64,000 bases of DNA, taken from the NCBI RefSeq assembly GCF_000834655.1, contig NZ_JXQQ01000005.1:33499-97498 (forward strand). Direction: 5' to 3'. Under the pieces are notes generated by a model. It had not been told where the DNA came from, made no database searches, and saw nothing but the letters and a program-made list of their open reading frames with translations. The stretch comes from Variovorax paradoxus. Its GTDB lineage: Bacteria; Pseudomonadota; Gammaproteobacteria; Burkholderiales; Burkholderiaceae_C. Position numbers and translations under genes: made by a program. Below, one piece after another: positions 17,589-26,807 of the stretch. Each line of letters begins with the position of its first letter. The first letter of the stretch is position 1.

Positions 17589-19118
17589 CTATCTGGACAT
17601 GACCAGACCTTGCGGGCCGATGCCCCCGGTCGCCACCGTCGACACGGCCATCGCGCTCAATGCGCCGGTGCCGGCATCGATGGTGTAGGTCGAGATGTCC
17701 TTGGAAATGTTGTTCGTTGCGTAGGCAAACCGGCCCGTGGGGTCCACGGTGATGGCGTTCGGCGCTGTCCTTGCGGGCACTGGCGGCATGGCCATCGGAC
17801 TCAACGCGCCAGTGACGGCATCGATGGAATAGCCCGACACGGTGTTGTCGTTTCTGTTCGCCACATAGGCAAATCGCCCCGAGGGGTCCACGGCGATGGA
17901 ACTGGGGCCGTTGCCTGTTCCCACCGTCGGCATGGACACCATCGGACTCAAGGCGCCGGTGCTGGCATCGATGGTGTAGGCCGACACATCGGTGGAGCCG
18001 AGGTTCACCACATAGGCAAACCGGCCCGTGGGGTCCACGGCGACGGAGCTGGGGGCAGTTCCTGCGGTCACCGTCGGCACGGCCATCGGACTCAGCGCGC
18101 CGGTGCTGGGATCGATGGTGTATGCCGACACATTGCCTGAGCCCGCGTTCGGCACATAGGCAAACCGGCCCGTGGGGTCGATGGTGATGGCGAAAGGGAA
18201 GCCCCCTGCCGCCACCGTCGGCGTGGCCATCGGACTCAAGGCGCCGGTGCCGGCATCGATGGCATAGCCCGACACGGTGCTGTCGCCCAGATTCGCCACA
18301 TAGGCAAACCGACCCGTGGGGTCCACGGTGATGAAGATGGGAGAACTCCCTGTGGCCACCGGCGGCACGGCCAGCGGGCTCAGCGCGCCGGTGCCGACAT
18401 CGACGGCAAAGGCCGATACGTTTCTATCGGCCAGATTCGCCACGTAAGCGAAGCGGCCCGTAGGCTCCACGGCAATGGAGGAAGGGGAGCGGCCCGTTCC
18501 CACCATCGGCCCGGCCGTGCCTAATGCGCCGGTGACGGCATCGACGGTGTAGGGAAACAGGTTGTTGGAATCCCTGTTCGTCACATACGCAAAGCGTGCC
18601 GCAGGCGCGGCACAGGTCACTGCCACGTCGGTGACGGCGGCATCGGCGACGGTGCCCGTGCCATTTCCGACCGTGCAGACCCGGGTGAGGATGTTGGACT
18701 GGGTCTTCACCGTGACCGCATAGCCCGCGCCGCCGAGCAGCTTGGTGGAAAAACTGAAGGCACCGTTCGCCGCGATGGCCAGGTCGTCGCCGGCGTTGTT
18801 CTGCAACACGAGGCCCGAGCCCAGCAAGCCGCTGACATTGCCGCTCACCGTGTAGGTGGCGCCCGGGCCTGCCGGTGGAGCGGGAACATCCGGCACCGGA
18901 ACATCCGGTGCGGGCGCGGCAGGCTGCTGCGGCGGCGGCGTCAGTGCCAAGGGGACGAAGCCACCACCGCCTCCTCCGCCACCCCCACCGCAGGAGGCCA
19001 GGCCGACCAGCATGGTGCCCAGCAAGGCCGTGCCCAGTCGATCCGACCAGGAATGCCGGGTGAACTTCCCGCGCGAAGATTGAGAACAAGGGCCGTGGGT
19101 GGGGGCGAGTGCCGACAT
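17589..19118 (-). CDS. Seven-bladed beta-propeller lipoprotein
   Basis: The protein has 509 residues. The N-terminal region ends in a lipobox-like LASCGGGG, followed by poly-Gly and a Pro-rich linker. Residues ~95-180 look like a carboxypeptidase-regulatory-like beta domain. After that come seven copies of a ~48-residue repeat built on RFAYVANL, VSGYAIDAGTGALSPM and VDPTG, a lactonase/YVTN-type propeller. The protein is probably anchored in the outer membrane or periplasm. Repeat DNA is about 144 bases per unit and highly similar between copies. The start at 19118 was preferred to 19139 because of the GAGG upstream. Ligand and function are unknown. Confidence 0.85.
   Translation of the reverse strand: MSALAPTHGPCSQSSRGKFTRHSWSDRLGTALLGTMLVGLASCGGGGGGGGGGFVPLALTPPPQQPAAPAPDVPVPDVPAPPAGPGATYTVSGNVSGLLGSGLVLQNNAGDDLAIAANGAFSFSTKLLGGAGYAVTVKTQSNILTRVCTVGNGTGTVADAAVTDVAVTCAAPAARFAYVTNRDSNNLFPYTVDAVTGALGTAGPMVGTGRSPSSIAVEPTGRFAYVANLADRNVSAFAVDVGTGALSPLAVPPVATGSSPIFITVDPTGRFAYVANLGDSTVSGYAIDAGTGALSPMATPTVAAGGFPFAITIDPTGRFAYVPNAGSGNVSAYTIDPSTGALSPMAVPTVTAGTAPSSVAVDPTGRFAYVVNLGSTDVSAYTIDASTGALSPMVSMPTVGTGNGPSSIAVDPSGRFAYVANRNDNTVSGYSIDAVTGALSPMAMPPVPARTAPNAITVDPTGRFAYATNNISKDISTYTIDAGTGALSAMAVSTVATGGIGPQGLVMSR
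17620..18590 (-). repeat. Seven tandem ~144-base coding repeats (propeller blades)
   Basis: The repeats are inside the propeller lipoprotein gene. The word GCAAACCGGCCCGTGGGGTC and close variants recur about every 144-147 bases on the plus strand. The middle blades are the most alike; the outermost are more diverged. This pattern fits expansion by unequal recombination. Confidence 0.75.
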
Positions 19119-19268
19119 GCAGGAAACCTCTGAATCCAACGAGTTTCAAAACGTGTCGGAGTGTGAATTTTTTGTTCGTATCGATCCATCCCCGAGAACT
19201 GGTAGACGCCCTGACCGGTCGAGAACCGACAACGACGCTAGACGCGTGGCTCGGTCCTCGATGGCGAA

Positions 19269-20186
19269 CTACGCCACAGCCGGCCCGAACCCATGGCTCT
19301 CTGCCGCCTGCTCGCAAGGCACGCGCTCGACCTGCACGGTCGAATGGTGGATGTCGAAGCGCTCGGCCAACAGCGCGCGCAGCTGCAACATCAGCGGCGC
19401 CATGTCGCCCACCTCGGACGTGCACACCACATGCACGCTCAGGCTCACCTTGCCGCTCGAAAGCGCCCACACATGCAGGTCGTGCAGGCTGGCGACACCC
19501 GCGCTGCCAAGCAGCGCACGCTCGACCTCGGGCAGGTCCACATCGTCCGGCACGCCTTCGAGCAGCACGTTCAGGCTCTCGCGCAGCAGTCGCCAGGTGC
19601 GCGGCAACACCCACAGCCCGATAGCCACCGCAATCACCGAATCGACCCACGCCCACCCGGTGAAGCGGATCACCAGCGCGCCGACGATCACGCCGACCGA
19701 GCCCAGCATGTCGGCCCACACCTCCAGGTACGCGCCCTTCACGTTCAGGCTCTCGTCCTTGCCGCTCGCGAGCAGCCGCATGCCGACGAAGTTGACGACC
19801 AGCCCGCCCACGGCCACCAGCAGCATCGTGGTCGACTGGATCTCGGCCGGCGCCGAGATGCGCCGCCAGGCCTCGTACAGCACATACATCGCCACGAAGA
19901 ACAGCAGCACCGCGTTGAGCATGGCCGCAAGAATCTCGAAGCGGTAGTAGCCGAAGGTGCGCCGCTTGTCCGCCGGCCGCTTGCCGATCCAGATGGCCGC
20001 CAGCGAGATCGCGAGCGCCACCGTGTCGGTGAACATGTGGGCTGCATCGGAAAGAAGCGCGAGGCTCCCGGACACCAGCCCGCCCACCACCTCGGCCATG
20101 AGGTAGAGCGAGGTCAGCAGCAAGGCCCAGCGCAGCGCGCGCTCGTTGCCATTGCCGCCCACCGCGTGGGCATGGTCATGCGCCAT
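19269..20186 (-). CDS. czcD: Cation diffusion facilitator CzcD
   Basis: The protein has 305 residues and six predicted membrane helices. His-rich residues 3-7 (HDHAH) precede helix 1. The metal site HMFTD (H50, D54) is in helix 2, and YLEVWADMLGS lies in helix 5, as in Cupriavidus CzcD. It exports Zn, Co or Cd from the cytoplasm to the periplasm in exchange for protons and tunes the Czc system. Its start lies inside the end of czcA (11-base overlap) with an AAGGAG site, so it is the last gene of the operon. The family C-terminal metallo-domain is present. Confidence 0.93.
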   Translation of the reverse strand: MAHDHAHAVGGNGNERALRWALLLTSLYLMAEVVGGLVSGSLALLSDAAHMFTDTVALAISLAAIWIGKRPADKRRTFGYYRFEILAAMLNAVLLFFVAMYVLYEAWRRISAPAEIQSTTMLLVAVGGLVVNFVGMRLLASGKDESLNVKGAYLEVWADMLGSVGVIVGALVIRFTGWAWVDSVIAVAIGLWVLPRTWRLLRESLNVLLEGVPDDVDLPEVERALLGSAGVASLHDLHVWALSSGKVSLSVHVVCTSEVGDMAPLMLQLRALLAERFDIHHSTVQVERVPCEQAAESHGFGPAVA

Positions 20187-23100
20187 GGGGCGTCACTCCT
20201 TGAGAACCTGGAGAAGGGTCGAGCGGCGCGCCGTGGCGCTGCTCGCGGGCGTCCTGCAATTCCTCGTCTTCGTCGCGCCGGTGGGCGATGCGGTAGAGCA
20301 GCGGCAGCACCAGCAGCGTCAGCGCGGTCGAAGAAAGAATACCGCCGATCACCACGGTGGCCAGCGGCCGCTGCACCTCGGCGCCGGTGCCGGTGGCAAT
20401 GGCCATCGGCACGAAACCCAGCGACGCGACCAGCGCCGTCATCAGCACCGGCCGCAGCCGGGTGAGCGCGCCTTCGCGGATCGCCTCGTCCAGCGGCAAC
20501 CCGCCTTCGCGCAGGTTGCGGATGAACGAGATCATCACCAGCCCGTTGAGCACCGCCACGCCCGACAACGCAATGAAGCCCACCGCCGCCGAGATCGACA
20601 GCGGTATGCCGCGCAGCCAGAGCGCCACGATGCCGCCGGTGAGCGCGAACGGGATGCCGGTGAACACCAGCAACCCGTCCTTCAGGTTGCCGAACATCGC
20701 GAACAGCAGCGTGAACACCAAGAGCAGCGACACCGGCACCACCACCTGCAGGCGCTCTGTGGCGGAGGCCAGGTTCTCGTACTGGCCGCCCCACACGGTC
20801 CAGTAGCCGGAGGGAATGCTCACCTTGCGCATCGCTTCTTCCGCCTCGGCGACGAACGAGCCCAGGTCGCGGCCGCGCACGTTGGCGCTCACCACGATGC
20901 GGCGCTTGCCGTTCTCGCGGCTCACCTGGTTGGGGCCCGGCGCGAGCTCCAGCGTGGCGACTTCGCCGAGCGGAATGAAGCTGGTGCGCGCGCCCTCCGC
21001 GCCCGCGCCCGCTCCTTTCGGCAGCGCGACCGGCAGGCGCTTGATCGCCTCCAGGTCGGTGCGCAGGTTCTCGGGCAGGCGCACGAGGATGTCGAAGCGC
21101 CGGTCGCCGTCGAACAGCGTGCCCGCCTCGCGTCCGCCGACGGCGATGGAAACCGCATCCTGCACGTCGCCCACGTTCAGGCCGTAGCGCGCCGTCTTCT
21201 GTCGGTCGATGTTCACCGTGAGCATCGGCAGGCCCGTGGTCTGCTCGACCTTCACCTCGGCCGCGCCGGAGATTCCCGCGAGCACCTTCGACACCTCGGC
21301 TGCCGTCTTGTCAAGCACGTCCATGTCGTCGCCGAAGATTTTCACGGCCACGTCGCTGCGCACGCCGGAGATCAGCTCGTTGAAGCGCAACTGGATGGGT
21401 TGCGAGAACTCGTAGTTGTTGCCCGGCAGCTTCTCGACCTCTTCCTGCACCGCGGCCAGCAGCTCGGCACGCGTGCGACGGGGCGCAGGCCACTCGCTCT
21501 CGGGCTTCAACATGATGTAGCCGTCGGAGATGTTCGGCGGCATCGGGTCCGACGCGATCTCGGCGGTGCCGGTGCGCGCGAACACGCGCTCGATCTCCGG
21601 AAACTTCTCCTTCAGCGTGCGCTCGAGCTGCTTTTGCATCTCGACCGATTGCGTGAGGCTGGTGCCCGGGATGCGCAGCGCCTGGATCGCGAAGTCACCT
21701 TCGCCGAGGCTGGGCACGAACTCCGTGCCCAGCCGCGTGGCGAGCAGGCCCGAGAGCACCACCGCCACCACCGCCGTGGTGATGACCAGCGGCTTGGCCG
21801 TCATCACGCGTGCGAGCAACGGCTCGTAGCCGCGCTTGGCCCACACCATCAGCCGGTTCTCCTTCTCGCCGACCTTGTTGCCGATGAAGAGCGCCACCGC
21901 AGCGGGAATGAAGGTGATCGACAGGATCATCGCGCCCAGCAGCGCGATCACCACGGTGAAGGCCATCGGGTGGAAGAGCTTGCCCTCCACGCCCGTGAGC
22001 GCAAAGATCGGCAGGTACACGATCATGATGATCAGCTGGCCGAACAGCAGCGGGCGACGCGCCTCCTGCGAGGCGGCGAACACCTCGTGGAAGCGCTCGC
22101 TGCGCGTGAGCGGTCGCCCGTGTTTCGCCTGTGCATGCGCCAGCCGCCGCACGCAGTTCTCGACGATCACCACCGCTCCGTCGATGATGATCCCGAAGTC
22201 CAGCGCGCCCAGGCTCATGAGGTTGGCGCTGACCTTCTGGTTCACCATGCCGGTGAAGGTGAAGAGCATCGACAGCGGAATCACCAGCGCGGTGATCAGC
22301 GCCGCGCGGATGTTGCCGAGAAAGAGAAACAGAACCGCGATCACCAGCACCGCGCCCTCGAAGAGGTTCTTCTTCACCGTGGCGATGGCCTTGTCCACCA
22401 GCACCGTGCGGTCGTACACCGTCACCGCCTTCACGCCCGCGGGCAGCGTGCGGTTGACCTCCTGCATCTTCTTGTCGACGGCTTGCGACACGGTGCGGCT
22501 GTTCTCGCCGATCAGCATGAACACGGTGCCCAGCACCACCTCGCGACCGTTGTCGGTGGCCGCGCCCGTGCGCAGCTCCTGGCCGATGCCGACCTCGGCC
22601 ACGTCCTGCACGCGCAAGGGAATGCCGCCCGAATTGCCCAGGATCACGTTGCCGATGTCTTCCACCGACTTCACCTGCCCCGGCGCGCGGATGAGGTACT
22701 GCTCGCCGCGCTTTTCGATGTAGCCCGCGCCCACGTTGGCGTTGTTGCGCTCCAGTGCGGTGACCAGGTCGGTCATCGTGAGGCCGTGCGCCAGCAGCTT
22801 CGCGGGGTCGGGCGCGATCTGGTATTCCTTGTCGTAGCCGCCGATGGAGTTGATCTCGGTCACGCCCTTCACGTTGCGCAGCTGCGGCTTGATGATCCAG
22901 TCCTGGATCTCGCGCAGGTCCGTGGGCGTGTAGGGCTTGCCGTCGGGCTTCTTCGCGCCCTCCTCCGCCTCGACGGTCCAGAGGTAGATCTCGCCCAGCC
23001 CCGTGGAGATCGGCCCGATCACCGGCGAGATGCCGCTGGGCATGCTCTCGCGCGCCGACTGGATGCGCTCGTTCACGAGTTGCCGCGCGAAGTAGATGTC

Positions 23101-23403
23101 GGTGCCGTCCTCGAAGATCACCGTCACCTGCGAGAGGCCGTAGCGCGAGAGCGAACGGGTCTGCTGCAGGCCCGGCAGGCCCGCCATCACCGTCTCGATG
23201 GGGTAGGTCACGCGCTGCTCGGCCTCGAGCGGCGAATAGCCGGGCGCGGCGGTGTTGATCTGCACCTGCACGTTGGTGATGTCGGGCACGGCGTCGATGG
23301 GCAGCTTCTGGTAGCTGAAGATGCCGAGCGCGGCCATGCCGAGCACGGCGAGCATGACGAGCCAGCGCTGCGCGATGGAGAAGCCGATGATGCGTTCGAA
23401 CAT
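20176..23403 (-). CDS. czcA: Heavy-metal RND efflux pump CzcA
   Basis: The protein has 1075 residues, the usual length for heavy-metal efflux RND pumps. The signature DFGIIIDGAVVIVEN in transmembrane helix 4 carries D402, D408 and E415, the proton-relay residues of Cupriavidus CzcA. The N-terminus is a single helix (FERIIGFSIAQRWLVMLAV), followed by periplasmic porter and docking domains, and a second half with helices 7-12. It is the inner-membrane motor of the CzcCBA complex, exporting Zn, Cd and Co across the envelope. It sits between czcB (9-base gap) and czcD (overlap). Confidence 0.95.
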   Translation of the reverse strand: MFERIIGFSIAQRWLVMLAVLGMAALGIFSYQKLPIDAVPDITNVQVQINTAAPGYSPLEAEQRVTYPIETVMAGLPGLQQTRSLSRYGLSQVTVIFEDGTDIYFARQLVNERIQSARESMPSGISPVIGPISTGLGEIYLWTVEAEEGAKKPDGKPYTPTDLREIQDWIIKPQLRNVKGVTEINSIGGYDKEYQIAPDPAKLLAHGLTMTDLVTALERNNANVGAGYIEKRGEQYLIRAPGQVKSVEDIGNVILGNSGGIPLRVQDVAEVGIGQELRTGAATDNGREVVLGTVFMLIGENSRTVSQAVDKKMQEVNRTLPAGVKAVTVYDRTVLVDKAIATVKKNLFEGAVLVIAVLFLFLGNIRAALITALVIPLSMLFTFTGMVNQKVSANLMSLGALDFGIIIDGAVVIVENCVRRLAHAQAKHGRPLTRSERFHEVFAASQEARRPLLFGQLIIMIVYLPIFALTGVEGKLFHPMAFTVVIALLGAMILSITFIPAAVALFIGNKVGEKENRLMVWAKRGYEPLLARVMTAKPLVITTAVVAVVLSGLLATRLGTEFVPSLGEGDFAIQALRIPGTSLTQSVEMQKQLERTLKEKFPEIERVFARTGTAEIASDPMPPNISDGYIMLKPESEWPAPRRTRAELLAAVQEEVEKLPGNNYEFSQPIQLRFNELISGVRSDVAVKIFGDDMDVLDKTAAEVSKVLAGISGAAEVKVEQTTGLPMLTVNIDRQKTARYGLNVGDVQDAVSIAVGGREAGTLFDGDRRFDILVRLPENLRTDLEAIKRLPVALPKGAGAGAEGARTSFIPLGEVATLELAPGPNQVSRENGKRRIVVSANVRGRDLGSFVAEAEEAMRKVSIPSGYWTVWGGQYENLASATERLQVVVPVSLLLVFTLLFAMFGNLKDGLLVFTGIPFALTGGIVALWLRGIPLSISAAVGFIALSGVAVLNGLVMISFIRNLREGGLPLDEAIREGALTRLRPVLMTALVASLGFVPMAIATGTGAEVQRPLATVVIGGILSSTALTLLVLPLLYRIAHRRDEDEELQDAREQRHGAPLDPSPGSQGVTPHGA

Positions 23404-23412
23404 GCGGCGTCC

Positions 23413-24804
23413 TCAGTGGGTGTGCGTGGCGGAGCTCTTGCCCTGCTGCGACTTCACGACGAAGCTGCCGCTGGCCGCGTAGGGCGCGCCCGGCTTCAAG
23501 CCGCCCACGATCTCGATGCGCTTGCCGTCGCTGCGGCCGGTCTGCACATGCTGCGGCATGAAGCCGCCGGGCACCTTGAGGAAGACGGTTGGTTTGTCTT
23601 CCACCGTCTGCACCGCTTCGGCCGACACCGTGACAGGCGCGTCCGCCTCGGACGCCACCAGCTCCACGTTCACGAAGAGGCCCGGGCGCCACACGCGCTG
23701 CGGGTTGGTCAGAGTCACGCGCGCCGTGGCGGTGCGCGTCTGCGCGCCGATGAGCGAGCCCACGTACGACACAGTGCCGCTCGCGGTCTGGTCGAACGCG
23801 GTCGAGCGGATGATCACCGGCTCGCCGATGCGCACCAGGTTCAGGTTGTTGGCGGCCACGCTGATCTCGGCCCACACGGTCGAGAGGTCGGAAATGGTGA
23901 ACACGTTGACCGCCTCGCCCACCGATTCGCCCAGCGAGATGTGCTTCTCGACCACCATGCCGTCGAAGGGTGCGCGCAGCTCGTAGCGGCCGAGCGCGGC
24001 CGAGCCCGGCGTGGCGCCCAGCGCGAGCAGCTTCTGGTTGGCGTTGGCCACGGCGATCTGCGCCTCCTGCATGGCCTGCTGGGCCTGCAGGTAGTCCTGC
24101 TGGGGCGAGATCTTTTCTTCCCAGAGCTTCTTCTCGCGCTCGTAGGTGGTGCGGGCCAGTTCCAGCCGCCGCTGCGCCGATTGCAGCGCGCTGCGCTGCT
24201 CCGAGAGCCCCGGGCTCGAGAGCACCGCGAGCACCTGCCCGCGCCTGACCTCCTGCCCCAGGTTGGCCGACACGCTGTCGACCACGCCCGCCACGCGCGG
24301 CACCACGTGGGCCGTGCGGTCTTCGTTGAACTTGATCTCGCCGGGCAACTGCAGCGAGGTCTTGATGCGCGCAGGGCCGGCGCTTTCGATGGACAGGCCG
24401 GCCGCCTTCACCTGCTCGTCGGTGAAGGCGATCTTTTCTTCTCCTTCCTTGTGTTCCTTGTGTTCCTTGTTCTCCTTCGTTTCGGCCTTCGCTTCGGCGG
24501 GAGCGCCCTTCTCCCTGGCGTCGGCCTCCCTGGCTTCCTCGCCGTGGTGCTCCTTGTCGCCATGGCCCTTGGCCTCTTCGTGCCCGTGTTCATGGCCGTG
24601 GTCCTTGCCTTCGGCCTTCCCTTCCTCGTGGTGCTCGCCGTCGGCATGGCCTCCGGCTTCCGAATGGCCGGCCGCCTCGGGCTTGGCCGGCGCGGTGCGC
24701 AGGATGAGGGCCCCGGCCACGAGGCCTGCAACGAGGACGGCCACGATGGCCATCCACTGCCTCTTGCCGATGCGGCCGGCGAAAGTCTTGCGTTCTTCTT
24801 GCAT
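23413..24804 (-). CDS. czcB: Membrane fusion protein CzcB with a long His-rich segment
   Basis: The protein has 463 residues from the ATG at 24804. One N-terminal membrane helix (residues ~17-36) is followed by an unusually long stretch, about residues 46-125, rich in His, Glu, Gly and Lys, a likely metal-binding loop in the periplasm. Then come the barrel-sandwich/lipoyl halves, a helical hairpin (~residues 190-260) and the beta-barrel. It links CzcA to the outer-membrane channel. The frame is open much further upstream, but that sequence is antisense or out-of-frame in czcC. The 23-base gap to czcC fits one operon. Confidence 0.93.
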   Translation of the reverse strand: MQEERKTFAGRIGKRQWMAIVAVLVAGLVAGALILRTAPAKPEAAGHSEAGGHADGEHHEEGKAEGKDHGHEHGHEEAKGHGDKEHHGEEAREADAREKGAPAEAKAETKENKEHKEHKEGEEKIAFTDEQVKAAGLSIESAGPARIKTSLQLPGEIKFNEDRTAHVVPRVAGVVDSVSANLGQEVRRGQVLAVLSSPGLSEQRSALQSAQRRLELARTTYEREKKLWEEKISPQQDYLQAQQAMQEAQIAVANANQKLLALGATPGSAALGRYELRAPFDGMVVEKHISLGESVGEAVNVFTISDLSTVWAEISVAANNLNLVRIGEPVIIRSTAFDQTASGTVSYVGSLIGAQTRTATARVTLTNPQRVWRPGLFVNVELVASEADAPVTVSAEAVQTVEDKPTVFLKVPGGFMPQHVQTGRSDGKRIEIVGGLKPGAPYAASGSFVVKSQQGKSSATHTH

Positions 24805-24827
24805 GTTCACGGTCTGTTGCGTCCTGG

Positions 24828-26177
24828 TCAGCGCACGGCAGCGGCCGTGCTGGGAATTTCTTCGCCGTCGGTGCCGAGCAGGCGATCGAGTTCGCCGGCC
24901 GCGCGGTGCGCATCGGCCAGCGCGACGAGGTACTGGTTGCGCACCTGGAACAGCGTGCGCTGCGCATCGAGCGCTTCGAGAAAACTGAACTTGCCCAGCT
25001 CGAAGCCCTTGGTCGCGGCCCTGTAGGCGGTCTCGGCGCCGGGAAGCGCATCGCGTTGCAGCGTCTCGGCCGTGGCGCGCGCCGAGCGCAGGCGCTCGGT
25101 GGCCTGCGCCACGTCGGCGCCCAGTTGCAGTTCGGCGGCGGCGAGGTCGTCGCGCGCTTTCTCCTCGCGGCTCAGCGCTTCGGCGAGGTTGCCGCGGTTG
25201 GTATCGAAGATCGGCAGCGGCACCGAGAGGCCGACGACGACCTGGTTGCGGCGGCTCGCGCCTTCGGTGTCGATGGACGCAGGCACGCGCTTGGCGCCGA
25301 GCGAGACGGTGATGTCGGGAATGCGCTTGGCCTGCTCCAGGCTGGAGAGCGCCTCGCGCCGTTCGACTTCGAGCCGCGCCTGCCGCAGCACGGGCGCCGC
25401 GAAGAGCCGGCCCTCGACTCCCTGCGCCGAGGCGAGCGCGGGCAACCGGTCGATCGCGCCATCCACCTGCGTGAAGCGCGGCGCCGGATTGCCCCACAGC
25501 GCGGCCAATTGCTGGCGCGCGGCGCGCAGCGCGCCCTCGGCCTGCAGCAGTTCGACGCGCACGCCCGCTTCGGCCACGCGCGCGCGGGTTTCCTCCAGCG
25601 GCGAGACCTTGCCGGCGGTAACGCGATTGGCGGCGGCCTTCGTCGCGGTCTGCGCAAGACCGACGGAGTCCTGCGCGAGCCGCAGGCGCTCCTGCGCCGT
25701 CAGCACCTCGAAGAACAGCGTGACGGTCGATGCACGCAGCTCCGAGCGCCGTGCTGCGAGCGCCGACGCAGCCTGGTCGCGCGCGCGCTCCGCGGCCGTC
25801 ACGCGGGCCGCGCGCTTGCCGCCCAGCTCGATCGGCTGGCTCAGCTGCAGCGTGGTGGTGCGGTTGTCGCGGCGCAGGTCTTCCAGCTGCGCATCGAGCG
25901 TCGGGTTGGGCCAGGCGCCGGCCTGGACGATGGCGCCCTCGGTAGCCTCCTGCTCGCGGGAGGCCGCGGACAGGCTGGGGTTGGCCTGCAGCACCATCGC
26001 GACGGCGCTTCCGAGGGTGAGCGGTCCCGCGGGCTCCAGCGTCCTGGCGGCCGGGCGGGATGACGAGGTCGAGAGCCCAGCTATCGGCTGTGGCGACTGT
26101 GGCGACTGTGGCGATTGTGAAAAGGCCGGGGGCACCGCCAAGGCCAACACGGCCAGCGGCACGAAGAGCGTGCGCAT
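24828..26177 (-). CDS. czcC: Outer-membrane efflux channel CzcC
   Basis: The protein has 449 residues. A signal peptide (MRTLFVPLAVLALAVPPAFS) is followed by a short SPQ-repeat linker, then two TolC-type repeats with long helices (for example PIELGGKRAARV and LSVPLPIFDTNRGNL). It forms the outer-membrane exit of the CzcCBA pump. The start has a clear AGGAG site. The linker comes from three exact 9-base repeats (26088-26114). It lies between the small czcI gene and czcB, as in Cupriavidus. Confidence 0.94.
   Translation of the reverse strand: MRTLFVPLAVLALAVPPAFSQSPQSPQSPQPIAGLSTSSSRPAARTLEPAGPLTLGSAVAMVLQANPSLSAASREQEATEGAIVQAGAWPNPTLDAQLEDLRRDNRTTTLQLSQPIELGGKRAARVTAAERARDQAASALAARRSELRASTVTLFFEVLTAQERLRLAQDSVGLAQTATKAAANRVTAGKVSPLEETRARVAEAGVRVELLQAEGALRAARQQLAALWGNPAPRFTQVDGAIDRLPALASAQGVEGRLFAAPVLRQARLEVERREALSSLEQAKRIPDITVSLGAKRVPASIDTEGASRRNQVVVGLSVPLPIFDTNRGNLAEALSREEKARDDLAAAELQLGADVAQATERLRSARATAETLQRDALPGAETAYRAATKGFELGKFSFLEALDAQRTLFQVRNQYLVALADAHRAAGELDRLLGTDGEEIPSTAAAVR
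26088..26114 (-). repeat. Three tandem 9-base repeats in czcC
   Basis: CTGTGGCGA is repeated exactly three times on the plus strand, giving the SPQ SPQ SPQ run just after the CzcC signal peptide. Slippage here would lengthen or shorten the linker in frame by three residues at a time. Confidence 0.85.
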
Positions 26178-26272
26178 CGAATTCTCCTGGGTTGCGAAAC
26201 AACGGACGGACGAATTCGGCGAGAGCTCAGCTGATGAAGGGGATCAGTGGTGGTTGGTGTTCTCTCGCCGAA

Positions 26273-26647
26273 TCAGATGGCGAGAGACCGTGCGGGTCGC
26301 ACAGGGACTTCGGAGACGTGAGAAACGAAACGCTCTTCCGATCGAGCGTGCAGCACCTGGGGCAGCAGCGGCACATCGGCCGCATCGCCGGCCGCCACGT
26401 TCACATGCTGCGCGCATCCGAAATGGCTGACGATGCAATGGCCGACCGCACCATTGGGCTGCGTGGTGGAGTTCTTCTTCGCGCCGTCGCCCGTGTGCGT
26501 GCGGTCGGTGCCGCGGGCATCGTCCTCGTGGTGGCCCCAGTGCCCGGGCTGCGTGTCGCGCTCGTGCTCGCAATACGCCGCCGACGCCGCCCAGCTGAGC
26601 TGGAACGGAAGCAGGACGAGCAGAAAGATGAGGAGCCAGCGGCGCAT
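26273..26647 (-). CDS. czcI: CzcI-like periplasmic protein
   Basis: The protein has 124 residues: signal peptide MRRWLLIFLLVLLPFQLSWA, then a His/Asp-rich stretch (GHWGHHEDDARG) and two Cys in the central part. CzcI/NccY proteins are small periplasmic regulators or metal chaperones encoded first in czc and ncc operons. The position directly before czcC supports the call. A TATACT box on the minus strand at 26657-26662 would start transcription within a few bases of this ATG. The intergenic region to czcR is shared. Confidence 0.8.
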   Translation of the reverse strand: MRRWLLIFLLVLLPFQLSWAASAAYCEHERDTQPGHWGHHEDDARGTDRTHTGDGAKKNSTTQPNGAVGHCIVSHFGCAQHVNVAAGDAADVPLLPQVLHARSEERFVSHVSEVPVRPARSLAI

Positions 26648-26758
26648 GAGGCAAAAAGTATATCGGCGGGGGCGAACGCCGCGTCCCGCAAAGGCCCTGC
26701 TGATCGAGGGCCCGGCGCAATCTACGACTTCATCGCGGCGCTTTGTCCGTCAATAGGA

Positions 26759-26772
26759 TTACTAAATCGTAA
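26759..26772. promoter_or_regulatory. Dyad TTAC-N6-GTAA between czcI and czcR
   Basis: A perfect four-base inverted repeat, TTAC-taaatc-GTAA, lies 36 bases before the czcR start and 112 bases before czcI, in the AT-rich part of the 160-base divergent region. OmpR-type metal regulators bind AT-rich repeats here in related systems. Use by CzcR is inferred. Confidence 0.4.
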
Positions 26773-26807
26773 CCAGTGTTTTGAGAGCTATTGGGTACGA
26801 TCTGCGA

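Noticed and set aside
20146..25026. Very long plus-strand open frame opposite czcA and czcB
   Set aside because: It is antisense to clear czc genes, rich in His, Arg and Gln from high-GC third positions, and has no ribosome site or domain.
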